Shown: piece by piece, positions 25,484-36,100 of the stretch
Layout of the letters: every line of letters begins with the position of its first letter
Numbering within the stretch: position 1 is the first letter of the stretch
Assembly (NCBI GenBank): GCA_021396245.1
Contig: WNYE01000099.1
Span: forward strand, 1 to 64,000
Direction of reading: 5' to 3'
Source: Sporothrix humicola
Lineage: Eukaryota; Ascomycota; Sordariomycetes; Ophiostomatales; Ophiostomataceae
Length of the DNA: 64,000 nt
The notes under the pieces: generated by a model
What the model saw: only the letters and a program-made list of their open reading frames with translations
Databases searched by the model: none
Told to the model about the DNA's origin: nothing
Made by a program: the position numbers and the translations under genes

Positions 25484-26899
25484 ATGAAGTGGCATCGGAA
25501 CCCCTTTTTCCACACGGCCGTCATGCCGCCGTCCGTGGCCCCCTCGGCCATGGCGTCGGCGCGGCCGTCGGCAGACTTGGACACGGCGACAGCTGCAGCT
25601 GCCCGTGCCGCTGTTGTTCGCAATGCGGCCACCAATGCCAACACGACGTCTGCGAGACCGTCCATGGACATGCGCGGCCGGCCGTCCATTACGATCGCCG
25701 AGCCGAGGTCTCCTCACACGCACAATGAGCACCCCCAGAGTGGTGGACAACAACACGACCCCAGCCAGCACCTCGCGCCGCACGGCATCCTGGCCGAAGC
25801 CGCCAACCGCGTCGCCCACGGCCGCCAGCGCCTCAGCGGTGTGTTCACGCGCAAGCAGCCCAAGGTGCCCAAGCTCACGATTATGGAGCCCAGCGACCGC
25901 CTGACGCCCTACCAGACTTTCTACATTTTCGGCATCGACGGCCTCGGCGCGTTCATCCTGTCTGGCGGCATTAACTTTGCCATTGGCTACGGTAAGTTTG
26001 TTTTTGGTCCTCGCTTCGCTCGCTTCTTGCCTGCTCGCCCAGTCGCTAACTTGTCAGCCATGTACAAAACAATCGACGTCGAAAAACACCCGATCCGCCT
26101 CTTCCAGTTCCCCAACACCTTGGCCGGCGACGCCACCGTTACCATCTTCATCCAGTGCGTCCTGACCTGGTTCATCGAGCTCGTGCTCGTCAACCGTGAT
26201 CTGAGGTCGGGCCACATCCAGCCCATCGGCTTCATCAAGGAGCCGTCCAACGGTATTTTGAGGTGGTTCTTGCTGCTGGACCGTCGGCCGCCCTCCACCG
26301 ACCCCGAAGCCAATGGCGGCGGCAGCGACGACGAGCTCCGCCGCCCGCTCTCCGCACCCCACGACGAAAACTGCCGCTGCGAGCAGCACAGCGAGCAGTA
26401 CGAGATTGGCTCGTGGAAGCACTGGGCCGTCTTTTTGGTGTCGCAGCTGATTCGGGCGCTTATCTGCGGCGTCCTCATGTGGTTCTTGCTGTGGCCGCCT
26501 TCGATTGGCATCCTGACGGCTGTCGGCGACAAGCGCGCGGACGGCGACTGGTGGTTTGACGCGTCGTCGTGGGCGCCGCCGATCTTCAAGCTGCTGCTGG
26601 GCGGCGTGCTGGCGCTGCTGACGACGCCCCCCTTTGCGGCCTTCTGGCTGGTGCGGTGCGGCTGGGCGGTGCAGGCCAACGAGCGGCACCTGAACGCGCT
26701 GGCGGCGGAGGGCGTGGACGCGGTGACTGTGGACGGTGTCACCGTTGAAGTGCCGGCGAGTGGAAGTGCAGTTGCTACGGCCCCGGCTGTGTCGACTGCC
26801 GCTTCCACGGTAGCTGATGCCCCCGCAACCAGCGGCACGGCCATTCCAACGGTCGACGTGGAGGCACCTCCTGCCGAGATCACGGTGGAGACATCATAG
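25484..26899 (+). CDS. DUF2456-type polytopic membrane protein
   Basis: Conserved fungal membrane protein of unknown function. The frame is open throughout, but a 66-nt intron (25992-26057; GTAAGT donor, GCTAAC branch, TTGTCAG acceptor) must be removed. Splicing turns the junction into NFAIGYAMYKT, which fits what I recall of the family, and gives 449 residues. The N-terminal third is Ala/Ser/Pro-rich and probably cytosolic. The conserved part starts near LTPYQTFYIFGIDGLGAF and includes PNTLAGDATVTIF, SGHIQPIGFI and about four hydrophobic segments: two before SGHIQPIGFI and two late ones (around VSQLIRALICGVLMWFLLW and KLLLGGVLALL). A His/Cys stretch (HDENCRCEQH) sits in a loop. The C-terminal 80 residues are Ala/Val/Thr-rich. 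Because the intron length is divisible by three, retained-intron mRNA would still be translatable. The family name is from memory. Confidence 0.82.
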   Translation: MKWHRNPFFHTAVMPPSVAPSAMASARPSADLDTATAAAARAAVVRNAATNANTTSARPSMDMRGRPSITIAEPRSPHTHNEHPQSGGQQHDPSQHLAPHGILAEAANRVAHGRQRLSGVFTRKQPKVPKLTIMEPSDRLTPYQTFYIFGIDGLGAFILSGGINFAIGYGKFVFGPRFARFLPARPVANLSAMYKTIDVEKHPIRLFQFPNTLAGDATVTIFIQCVLTWFIELVLVNRDLRSGHIQPIGFIKEPSNGILRWFLLLDRRPPSTDPEANGGGSDDELRRPLSAPHDENCRCEQHSEQYEIGSWKHWAVFLVSQLIRALICGVLMWFLLWPPSIGILTAVGDKRADGDWWFDASSWAPPIFKLLLGGVLALLTTPPFAAFWLVRCGWAVQANERHLNALAAEGVDAVTVDGVTVEVPASGSAVATAPAVSTAASTVADAPATSGTAIPTVDVEAPPAEITVETS

Positions 26900-27206
26900 G
26901 ATGATCCCAAAACAACGGAAGGAGAGACACTAAAGTAATGAGGAGGACAGGGGAAGAGGAGAGAAGACTAGAGAAAAGGAGAGAGCAGTTTTTGCTATTT
27001 ACGATGATACCCACAACATCCTTTTGCTTTTATTGCTTTTAATATCATACATTATACGGAGCAGATGGCCTTGACGGCACAACTCTGATCATCACTCTTA
27101 TCATGAGAGCATAATTACCCGCATACACATACATATTTCTAATCATCACTGGAGTCTCGGGGAGACTGCATATCACGGCGCCTGTCTGGTCACTTTTCCA
27201 GAAAGA
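26900..27206. other. Intergenic, 3' UTR side
   Basis: A/T-richer sequence after the DUF2456 gene with no coding signal. Confidence 0.6.
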
Positions 27207-28624
27207 TTAATGGATAGAATCAAAGACAATCATATTTTGAATTTGTTTGAAGTTGATGACAGTGAACAATAATTCTAAAGCTATGTAATTATGGATGGGT
27301 AAAAATAAAAGTAAAAAACCCCAGCACCATTGTCTGTCGACATGTTTCTTTATGAAAAGATGCCGTCTAATATCAAAAACAAGCCCTCCTCTGCAGTACG
27401 CCTTGTCCATCATGGCGTACTTGACCTCTGACGCGCTCACGGCGCGAAAACCAGCGTCTCCCTGTATGCTGGGGGACGCCCCATGACGGTGACGTCCCCC
27501 GCTTCCAATATCAACGCCATCATGTGTCTCGCCTGGGCGGCCGATTGTGCTGTCACGGGCATCCCGGGCACCCAGGGTGTCCTGAAATTTGCGACGGGTC
27601 TAGCGTGCCGTTGTCGGGACGGTGGTGAACCGTCCCTCTTCCCACCTCCACGGGCTACCAGCCGCCATAATACCAGAGTTTGGAGCTTTGGCGAGATGTG
27701 TTGGGCTTGACAAGATACCATCTCTGTGGCTGACACCAGTACGGGAGGGGGTATGAGAGTGGGGAGAAATGCAGAGAAGAGAGTGGATTTCTCCTTTCTC
27801 CCTCTCATCTCTTCGACCCCTTCTCATTTTATCTTCTTCTTTGCTCGCGGTCACCCAGAAACCACCATCTCATCTTCCTTCCTCTCCAGATCTTAATCTC
27901 TGGAGATTTCTCTTTTCACAACACTGTACGGTGTGCCCAATATCTTCCAGATCTTGTTGCCATACGTCAATGTGACGGGCAATATTGCCCTCGCGGTGGA
28001 GGGCGTCCTGGACCGGGATTGCTTGCAGACGTTCTTGCTGAGATGGTGTCTGGTGGGCGACGTGCAAGTGATCACGAAGATAGTAATCATGCTGGGCCTT
28101 GGCGCCGATGGAATTCTCGTCGTACACATAGGCGTAGAAACCAGCGTTTCGTTCGACGCCATTGTGGTCCAGCAGGACCTTGCCGCAGACGACGTCGCCA
28201 GCCAACGCGAGGCGCACGGCCAATTTTCCTCCCGGGACGAGGACGGCACCCTTTTACGGGGCCGCCCCCTCCCTCCCATCTCGTGCGAAAATAAATCGAG
28301 CATTTCTTTCTCTGTTAGTTGTCAGCTTCTGTTGTTTCCTCTACCACCCTCAAGAACTCCAAAAGGGACAGGGACAAACCTTACTTCGTGGGCTCGGCGT
28401 ATATCATTTCGCAGAGGGTTCTCCGGGCGGCGGGGATGGGCGGTTCTGGATGAAGGGCGGAAAAGGCGAGCCAGTGCTGTAAACACTGGCTGCCAATCCC
28501 ACCCCCACCATAAATCCGCGAATGCCATTTCCTTTTTTTCCTTCTCACCATCTCTCCCTCCCCTTCTTGCACGCACCGGAGAACCCCCGCACATCGCAAC
28601 TACCGACATTGTGGCCGCCGGCAT
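27207..28624 (-). pseudogene. Multi-exon gene remnant with two in-frame stops, family unknown
   Basis: A splice-consistent minus-strand chain: exons 28624-28577, 28476-28385, 28311-27925 and 27723-27600. The third exon has strong GC3 coding bias and reads like a real protein (for example VVCGKVLLDHNG and GFYAYVYDENSIGAK). The intron at 28384-28312 is canonical (GTAAGG donor, GCTGAC and CTAACAG at its end) and puts the reading frame exactly onto that exon. The frame is broken by TAA at 28256-28254, and a TAG ends it at 27602-27600, although the same frame stays open and GC3-rich for another 130 codons to 27207. The introns at 28576-28477 (GTGCGT) and 27924-27724 are weaker guesses. I do not recognise the family. 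Either this is a decayed gene or the stops lie in exon parts not used in the mRNA. It may be the 3' part of the spliced locus just upstream. Confidence 0.4.
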
Positions 28625-30482
28625 AGTGTCGCCGGCTGAACCGGCTGGCCAAGCGGCCCCACATAACAACAGTTCGTTCACCGGGGCCCACACACCGTCA
28701 TGATGATGGTGGTGGGCGGCGGGCATATTTTGTGGGCGCGGGCCCGGATCTCTTGTGGGCGTGGGCCCGGTCCCCCGGGCGGCTCGGCGGCGCGCCACAA
28801 GGGGACAAACATGTTGACAGTTCGGTTAACCCGGGCCGGCCAAGGCCTTCTGAATGCACTTGGCCGGCCGGCCGCTGCAACAACGGCCTTGACCGGCCCA
28901 TTTGGGCGCGGTCCCAGTTCTGGTTGTGCTGGTTGCGTTGCATCCGCTTGCGCTTTTGGTCGGGAGTGGCTGGCGGGGCTGGCGGCTGGCGAGGCCGCCG
29001 CCTTGTTCTTGCACTCGCCCGTTTTGGGCCTGCTATTGCTGTAGTTGAGTGAAAACGTCAGTATGAAGAAACAAAGAAGCGAGAAGGGAAAAGAAGAGTG
29101 AGAAGGAGAAACAACTTACTGGTGGTTGGCGGTTGGGCTCCGGGCTTGGGCCGCCAAACCTGTTCAGTACATGGTGGCCAAGGACACGATGACGCGGTGA
29201 TGAGCATGTAAACGGCCCGCTCCTTACCCCCTTCCCCCAGTGCCGGCCGAAAGCACGACACCGGGTGTTAGGAAGGGGTTGGGGAAGCGAGCCCTGCCAG
29301 AGCATGGCAAATCGCAATTCCAGCTCTGGACTTTTATTTCGGCAGACTGCCGGGGCGGGACTATCCAGGGTGTCCGGCCACCTGCGAGGGTCGACGGGGC
29401 AGAAATAATCTCTTCTCCTTAATTTTAGCCCTGTCGTCCTGTTAGAGATATGAATGCAAATGTGTAAATGGGCTTGTATATTGATGGAATATGTTTCATA
29501 CCTCGAGAGGGCACGCTGTTGTGGAAAGGCGGCCACCAGTCGCTTGATGTCGCGGTGGCAGATTTTATATTGGGCCGGGCGGGGGCCGGGTCGGGGGCCG
29601 GGGCCAGCTAGTCTTGGAGGTTGGTGTGGAAGGGAGGATGGGCTGCTGGGCACGCTGCTATCCGGAGTCGAGGCGGGAGTGGCGGGAGTGGCGGCATCTC
29701 CAGCACCGCAGCAACGGCCGGAGGCGACCGCCACAACATGTAATTGCGCCATAACTGGCGACTTAGCCTGTGAGAGAAGGAAGACAGTTAGTTGTTGTGC
29801 TTTTTGTTCAGGATAAATCCTAGATGGGGTGATGCCTACCCTTGTGGGCTTTCAAAAGAGAACACCACACTCCGGGGAGCTCCTCGAAAGGACCCCCCCA
29901 TGGGCGTAGGCCTTGTTCAATAAAGAACAAGGCCCACCCCAACAACAACAACAATGTTGTTGCTATACGTTGCCATCATCTTTGTGTGTCTTTTGGACAC
30001 TGATCACACGGACAAACGACACTGATGAGAAGTACTCTTCACTTCATACCAGCGTGCCTTCTCCGGGCGTTGTCATTATCGTGGGCCAGGCCAGACACAC
30101 ACTTCTATTTTGACGGACCTCGAGGGTCATCTTAAGGAGACAAAGACATGTTAGCAGACAAGGAGCAGGATAGTCGAGGAGGATTGCGTACCTTTTTGCC
30201 ACCATGACGACTTCGTCGTGCTGGGCTGGAGGGCGGCAGCACGGTAGACGGTCTCGGGGGACCGGCCCCTCTACGGGGACACGTTGAACTTTTGGCCTCG
30301 AGGGGTCAATACCCACGGGACATGCCCAGCCGTTCGTGAGGACGGGCTGTGGAAGATGAAGTTAGCAGTCGGAAGTGTCGATGTGATGGCGATGATGTTC
30401 TAGGGAATGAAAATTGAAACTTACGGCTCTTAGGCCCCGGCTCTTTGGCCGCTGACTCTTCAACAGTCTTCCATACGTCCAT
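28625..30482 (-). other. Spliced minus-strand locus without a long ORF
   Basis: Five introns with good fungal signals lie in line on the minus strand: 30424-30347 (GTAAGT, GCTAAC, CACAG), 30191-30131 (GTACGC, GCTAAC, TTAAG), 29839-29768 (GTAGGC, ACTAAC, CACAG), 29501-29439 (GTATGA, CTAACAG) and 29119-29039 (GTAAGT, ACTGAC, CTACAG). The exons between them contain protein-like stretches (for example PVLTNGWACPVGIDPSRP in the exon 30346-30192), but no single frame with an ATG runs through the chain. One short spliced ORF is coherent: ATG at 29901, through the intron 29839-29768, about 73 codons. The locus could be a long non-coding RNA, a decayed gene, or a gene whose exons I have mis-joined. 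Confidence 0.4.
28834..28869. repeat. GC-rich inverted repeat
   Basis: GGCCGGCCAAG (28834-28844) and its exact reverse complement CTTGGCCGGCC (28859-28869) flank a 14-base spacer. It lies inside an exon-like segment of the spliced locus and would form a strong hairpin in RNA or DNA. Confidence 0.8.
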
Positions 30483-31014
30483 CCTTTCTCCTGCTCGTCT
30501 TGCTTTTGATTTAAATATAAGATAATGCGTCAAAACATGCTGGGTCTCGCGCAAGGACACGAAAAGACACCAGCACTCCCACATCAAACATGTCCATGCC
30601 GGGCCAGGCCACGACATGGACTGCGTCGAGAGGGTCTGCCCAAGTTTATAGTTTTTCTCATCTTTGGCACGCAATAAGACGGGGGAGGGCAAGGAAGGGA
30701 CGGGGATGGAACCTGGGGATGCTGGTCCAAAGGACCACCCCTAGATATAATTCGAGATTTTCAATTGCCTCCTGGATCTTGGTTTTCGTTCTGCTGCGCG
30801 TGCTCCTGCTCCTGCTCCTGCTCTGCAGGGCGAACGGTGATCGAAGTAATGGGGGGAGGGCACGACCTCAATGTCTAAAAATAAAACAAGAAGTGTGTGT
30901 CATGGGGAAGACCATGCGGCCACTCTCTAAAGAGAGAGGGCGAAGACAACCATGAGGTTGCGGTTGATGGGTTTGACCAACTCCACAGGTGTAAATATTG
31001 GTGATGATGATGGA

Positions 31015-31158
31015 TGAAGAGACAAAAGAAAGTGAAGAGGAAGAGAGAAGAGAAGAGAGGAGGGGAGGAGGAGAAGAAGAAGAGGGAGAAAAGAGAAGAG
31101 AGAAGAGGGGAGAGGAAAGAGGAAGAAGGAGGGGAAGAGGAAAATAAACAGAGCGAGA
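31015..31158. repeat. Polypurine (GA-rich) tract, about 140 bp
   Basis: The plus strand is almost uninterrupted A/G with GAAGA and GAGGA units. Mirror-repeat-like purine tracts of this kind can form triplex DNA; here it is simply a simple-sequence tract in the 3' flank of the GPI18 gene. Confidence 0.85.
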
Positions 31159-31494
31159 ATTTTTGCCCACGGGACAACAGGACAACAGGAGGACGCGCAC
31201 AAAAAGAAAGGCCACGCAACAATAGATAGGCCTTGCCCAATAGCTGGTCGTGCTGGCCTTTTGGCCGCTCTGTGTGAGCCCTACAAACGTGGCATTGAAT
31301 ATAGAAACAAAGGGAAGGAGAGGAAGTTGTGGAAAGCGAGTTGTAGTGTGGACGCGTCTGTTGTTGAGGGTCGTTCCTTCCCGTTTGGGCAACTTACACG
31401 ATCTGGTTTCTGCAATGAGGGCAGCTACGAGGCGAGCAGCAAAGGAGAGGCCAGCTACCCCGCCTGCTCGCCTTACTATGTTTGTCCTCGAGGT

Positions 31495-31600
31495 GAGCCA
31501 GACTCGAGGCTAGAGTCGAGTCCTGTCTGAGGAGGGCTCGAGGAGGATGTCAAGAGGACTCGAAATGGACTCGAGGAGGACTTTGACGCGAAAGTGAGGC
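31495..31600. repeat. Cluster of GACTCGAGG motifs
   Basis: The motif GACTCGAGG or close variants occurs about five times in both orientations in roughly 100 bases, centred on the palindrome CTCGAG. Function unknown. Confidence 0.6.
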
Positions 31601-31748
31601 CAAGACCATCGAGGACTGGCCGTGCATTGATCACAAACAAACACAGTGGTAAGGTGGGTATCATTGTTAATTGACTATCTATCAGAGGCCTGATTTCCTT
31701 GCTTCTTTCCTTCCTCGACTCGCTTTGCTAACTTCCTCCTCGTTCCTT

Positions 31749-33128
31749 CTACGCCGGCGGCAGGAACGACGCGAAGAGGATGCCCTGTATCGAGGCATAC
31801 ATGACCATGAACACGACGAGCCCGCCGGCCAGTTTCGATCGCGACTTGTCACCCGAGGACAACCCCTGGGCCAGCCACCAGTACCACACCGGGTATGCCG
31901 ACGACAGGCGCGAGATGATCTGGACGTGGTAGCTGGTGAAGGCCATGACGGCCAACAAAAGCTGGGCGGCGGCCATGCACTGGAGGAGGATGCCCTGCTG
32001 GGGGTCGATGTTCACAGAAGCCGGCTTCCCGTTCTTGTCCTTCTTGCCTACTGACAGGCCCAAGTCTACCGCCGACCTGGCCATGACGGCCAACATGGGT
32101 GCTGCCAGCAGAAAGAGAGGCAGGTTGGACAGCGTCCAATAATTAAACATCTTGCCCGCCCCCCAGTAGTGCTCCTGGACAAAGTTGTAGATGCTCGGCA
32201 GACGCTCTGTGCACCACGGCCTGTAGTCTTCGCCGGGGACACCCGACGGCTGTGTGCAATACTGCGAATAGGCGACGGCCTGGGGGACGATGGAGCCGGC
32301 CGCGACGGCGAGTCCGCCGAGACCGACAAACACGAGGCGGCGGACCAGAGCGAGGCTAGGCTTTTGCAGGAACGTGAGACCACCCGCGACGGCCTCGTAG
32401 GCAAACACGATGCCATTTAAGAGTCCATTGCTGCGGAAGAGCGTGGCCACTCCAAACGACACGCCCGCAAGAAGGCGGAGGATGCCCCCCTTCACCGAAA
32501 GTTGAGCCTCCTTCCGGCCCGCCGCAAAGAGGGACAGCCCGACAAACGAGAACAGTGCACAACTGCTCTCGGCATAGGTTGACGACAGAAACAGACCGGC
32601 CGGCGACAGGATGTGCAGGCACGCGGCGACGAACGCTGTCGTGCGACCTGAACTGCCGACCCAGACCTGCCGGCCGAGCTTGTAGAGAGCAAAGACGGCC
32701 AGCAGGTGTGCAGCGTGCACATACGCGACGGCGACCGCCGCGACGGGGACGGAGAGACCAATGCTGGTGAGGCCGGATCGAATAGTCGACACGACAAGAG
32801 GCAGCCCCGCGCCAAAGGCCCATTCCTGCTCGTACAGGTGCCCACGCCGGGCGGCCTGCACATAGTAAATGGCGTCCCAGCTTGTGAGACGCGACACGAT
32901 GCCGCCCGAGATGATAGAGCTGGGGGAGGACGTATAGGCCCTGGTCGTGTTCTCAGCCGCCTCTAGCAGGTCTCCCGACGTGTCGTACGCTGGGCCAGCC
33001 CATGTCGCGACGACGGCAATGGCCAGCAGGAACGCCTTCCACAGGCCAAAGACGACGGCCAGCGACCGGTATGGATGGTGGAGGTCGAGCAGCGCAGCCG
33101 TAGGCGAGCGGCTCTTGATAGACGCCAT
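31749..33128 (-). CDS. GPI18: GPI mannosyltransferase 2 (GPI18/PIG-V family)
   Basis: ER enzyme that adds the second mannose, from dolichol-phosphate-mannose, to the glycosylphosphatidylinositol anchor precursor in the ER lumen. A single-exon 459-residue polytopic protein, matching the family length. The diagnostic luminal motif LTSWDAIYYVQAARRGHLYE followed by QEWAFG lies at about residues 81-106; its Asp and the EQEWAFG block are conserved in PIG-V. Other family features are SPAGLFLSSTYAESSCALFS, FRSNGLLNG and a C-terminal QLLLAVMAFTSYHVQIISRLS segment. The N-terminus has a hydrophobic helix (about 23-43). The start at 33128 is chosen because a basic N-terminus then the first helix follow directly. 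In yeast this subunit works with Pga1; no partner is encoded nearby. The gene is convergent with nothing on its 3' side and divergent from the 39780 gene. Confidence 0.93.
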   Translation of the reverse strand: MASIKSRSPTAALLDLHHPYRSLAVVFGLWKAFLLAIAVVATWAGPAYDTSGDLLEAAENTTRAYTSSPSSIISGGIVSRLTSWDAIYYVQAARRGHLYEQEWAFGAGLPLVVSTIRSGLTSIGLSVPVAAVAVAYVHAAHLLAVFALYKLGRQVWVGSSGRTTAFVAACLHILSPAGLFLSSTYAESSCALFSFVGLSLFAAGRKEAQLSVKGGILRLLAGVSFGVATLFRSNGLLNGIVFAYEAVAGGLTFLQKPSLALVRRLVFVGLGGLAVAAGSIVPQAVAYSQYCTQPSGVPGEDYRPWCTERLPSIYNFVQEHYWGAGKMFNYWTLSNLPLFLLAAPMLAVMARSAVDLGLSVGKKDKNGKPASVNIDPQQGILLQCMAAAQLLLAVMAFTSYHVQIISRLSSAYPVWYWWLAQGLSSGDKSRSKLAGGLVVFMVMYASIQGILFASFLPPA

Positions 33129-36100
33129 GGCCGGTCTACCTTGGTGCCCTGGAATGGATGGGGATCGTCGAGTACTTGGATATTTTTTGAGCAGTTTCTG
33201 GCCAGTGTGTGGCGGGATCTAATGGATCTAATCGATCTGGCAAGCTTGTGATCCCTGGTGGATGGTCGGCGGTCGTCGGTGGCTCACCGAGGGATACGGA
33301 ACCCTCCGTGTCGAGTTTTGGTGGTGTAGCTCGGCAGGCTGGTGGACACACAAAGTAAGTTTGTTTGGCGCGTTTGGTGGGTTTGTGGTTTGGTTCTGTG
33401 GCGCGCCTCGGCACACTGGTGGCGGCCCCGTTTAGTTTACGGGAGCTTTCCGTCGATAAAATTTTAACAATTTTTTTTTTCTTTCTTTCGAGCAGCTCTA
33501 GCTCAAGTACTCGGAACTCTAAATTCTGGATTTGTCGTCCTTTTGGCGCATGACCATTTGACAGGTACTTTCGTGCCTTTTGGCGGTCTACAGAGTGCAT
33601 TCGTCCGCCGACAGGTCCGTGGCAGTCATCCAGCTTACCACTCTTCTGTAATTCCTGACATATACTGGCGAGACTGGGTACGTCGTGCTCTGCAATGGAA
33701 CGTGGGGACGTCTTTTGTTTTCGCTGTTCCTCACTCAATGCCGCCTATCGTCGCGCGCGCAAAACAGATGCGATCTAGCTTGACGATGCAATCCTGTCGT
33801 TCTCCGTTCTCCATCGCATTGCAGATTTGCATACTTGAAATCTCCCCTGTGGACTGCCGACGCGACGGACCCACTCTGCCACCACGAGGCTCTGCTAGCG
33901 TACAGTATCAAGATACAGTGCTCCTTCCCACTCTACACAGTCTAATCGACCGCCGCCCGTCGGGCTTCGGGGGCTAACGGGCGCCGAGGCATGTGGCACC
34001 CACAGCGCTGTGGGTGTGCTGTGGCTCCTGAGGACAGTCCCTGTGGGACGGCAGACTGGGCTAACGCTTGGGCGCGAGTCTGCACATCACACTTTACAGA
34101 AGTAAACTCTCCTGCGCTTTTCTCTCGCTTTCTTTTCGGGACTTGCCTCGTGAGGTTCGGCCGATGTGCAGTCCAGTTTGGTTCATATTAACTTTCCACC
34201 TGATATTCCGTCTTTGAATTTTAATGAGGGACTCCGTTTCACTCTCCGTCTGCCACGGCTCGCTTCATTCTTTTGCTCCGTGCTCCAGTGTAGAAGCCTC
34301 AGACTCAATCTAACCTCGTACGAAGTAGAAACGGAAGAGTATGACAACAGGCAGGCTCGGGTCTTTAACATCTCCATATTTTGGCCTGCCAAGCATCAGC
34401 TGATCACGAGACCTTTATGTCCATCTTTTGTACGTCGTACTTTTCTGCCCCCTCGAGGGATACTGCGTTGCTACTGTCCGGCACGTTCCAGATCGTCGTC
34501 GACTTGCCGATGCAAATATGCTTGTGTTTCTCTACATAATTGTGCATGGCGTGGGGTGACCGGTGCGCTGCGTATTCGTATATCGTATATCGACTCCGAG
34601 GCCCCGAGATCGTCCAACACATTTGTACGGATTGTGTGCACATTCAGGTGGTCCGTTTTGTTCAGACGGAGGAAAGGCAGAGGAAAAGGGAGAAGGGACA
34701 GGAAAGGACAGGAAAGGACTTGAAATCCGATCGACCAGCGCCTAAAACCAGCGCCAATGCAATTGACAGAAACGAAAAACGAGGCCAAGAAAAAGCCAAG
34801 ACTAAAGGAAAAATCCTAGACAAGACATGCAGAGAAAAGATGAAGGAGGACTTTGGAAAGGAACGCTCATAAACTAATCGAGTCAGCCGCCTCCAAATTC
34901 AGGTTCAACTCGACCTGCCCGGAACCCGCGGAGAGCAATCCTGCAAGCCTGAAGCCAACAGACCTGCGCCAAAGCGCCACAAAATGCAGAAAATACAGAA
35001 AACATGCACGACTGATTCAATAAAATGATACCGTATGGAGCAGCCCGTATGCGTATATGAAAAGTGTACTTTTACTCACTGCGCTTTTACGTACTCGCGT
35101 TTTCAAGTAATCAGTGATACATCGTGACAGAAAAGAAAAAAAAAAAATAAGTGAAAAAGTGAGAAGAAAATCAAATCAAACTGATGACAGGCCGGTGACA
35201 AGCTGGTGATCCCGACAAGGAATTGGAATCTCTTCTCCAGTCAAACCAATTGTAGAACATCGTAGCTCACTTCATCTCCATATCTGACCTCAGAAACGGT
35301 GAGCCTGTCGGGACTGAAAACAAGCGAGAGGAGCTAGAAAACAAAAAAGAGCAAAAAACAACTGCATTTGCCCTGTTTTGCCATTTGTTACAACGTCTGG
35401 CTGACCGTTGGGCTGACCTGCTTCCGTCGACTGGCCAATAGCCGGGTCTTTAGTCTTTGCTATCTTGTCAGACGACGAAAAGACATCTGACTTGACAGCT
35501 TCCTCCCTTTTCTTGCAACACTGATACGGAGGACGTTCTGCCTGAACTAATACGGTGGGATGCAATATGCCGCAGGCTACACCGGGACTTTGCGGTTCCA
35601 GGGCTTGTCTGTGACTTGTGCCTTGAGTCTTGTGCTTTGATACTTTGCTTGTCGCAGCTCTGATCAAACGCCGGCCCTGAGGGCTTCCTTTCTTTCCCGT
35701 TTGGGATGCTACAAGTATCTTACTTCTATGATGTATGCACTTTACGGAGACTTTGTAGGATCCAACTGATATTGGTAATATCCAAGATGGATAAAAAGAA
35801 CAATCAAGAACGATCGATGCATCCTACGTGACCAACAGTCTTCCACAACGTGCTGTAAGATATGTTTACGTGTATTGATGGAGCATGTGTTCCTGCCTTC
35901 CGCCTTCCATGGCCTTGCCAGGCCTTGTCGGGACGAAGGAATCGATTGCTGATACTGATGCCACTTTGAATTGTCACTGGTTTGGCGTTTTGACAGGGAA
36001 GTCTCGAAGGATTGCTGAGAACAAGCTGGAACAACTGGTACGACTGTCATCGAGCCCTGTCAATCCACTGTCAAGGGAGTCCCGGCGGCCCTTCATGATG

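Larger units (their letters stand above)
30483..31748. other. Intergenic, with simple repeats
   Basis: No gene is supported. It holds the upstream region of the spliced minus-strand locus, a GCTCCT hexamer repeat near 30.80-30.82 kb, a long polypurine tract and a cluster of GACTCGAGG-like motifs. Confidence 0.6.

Noticed and set aside
25987..26910. 307-codon minus-strand ORF over the DUF2456 gene
   Set aside because: Shadow of the GC3-biased gene on the plus strand.
29850..30482. Faint catalase-like resemblance of pieces of the minus-strand spliced locus
   Set aside because: The resemblance needs a frame change, an in-frame stop and selective alignment; no heme-binding or catalytic motif is visible.
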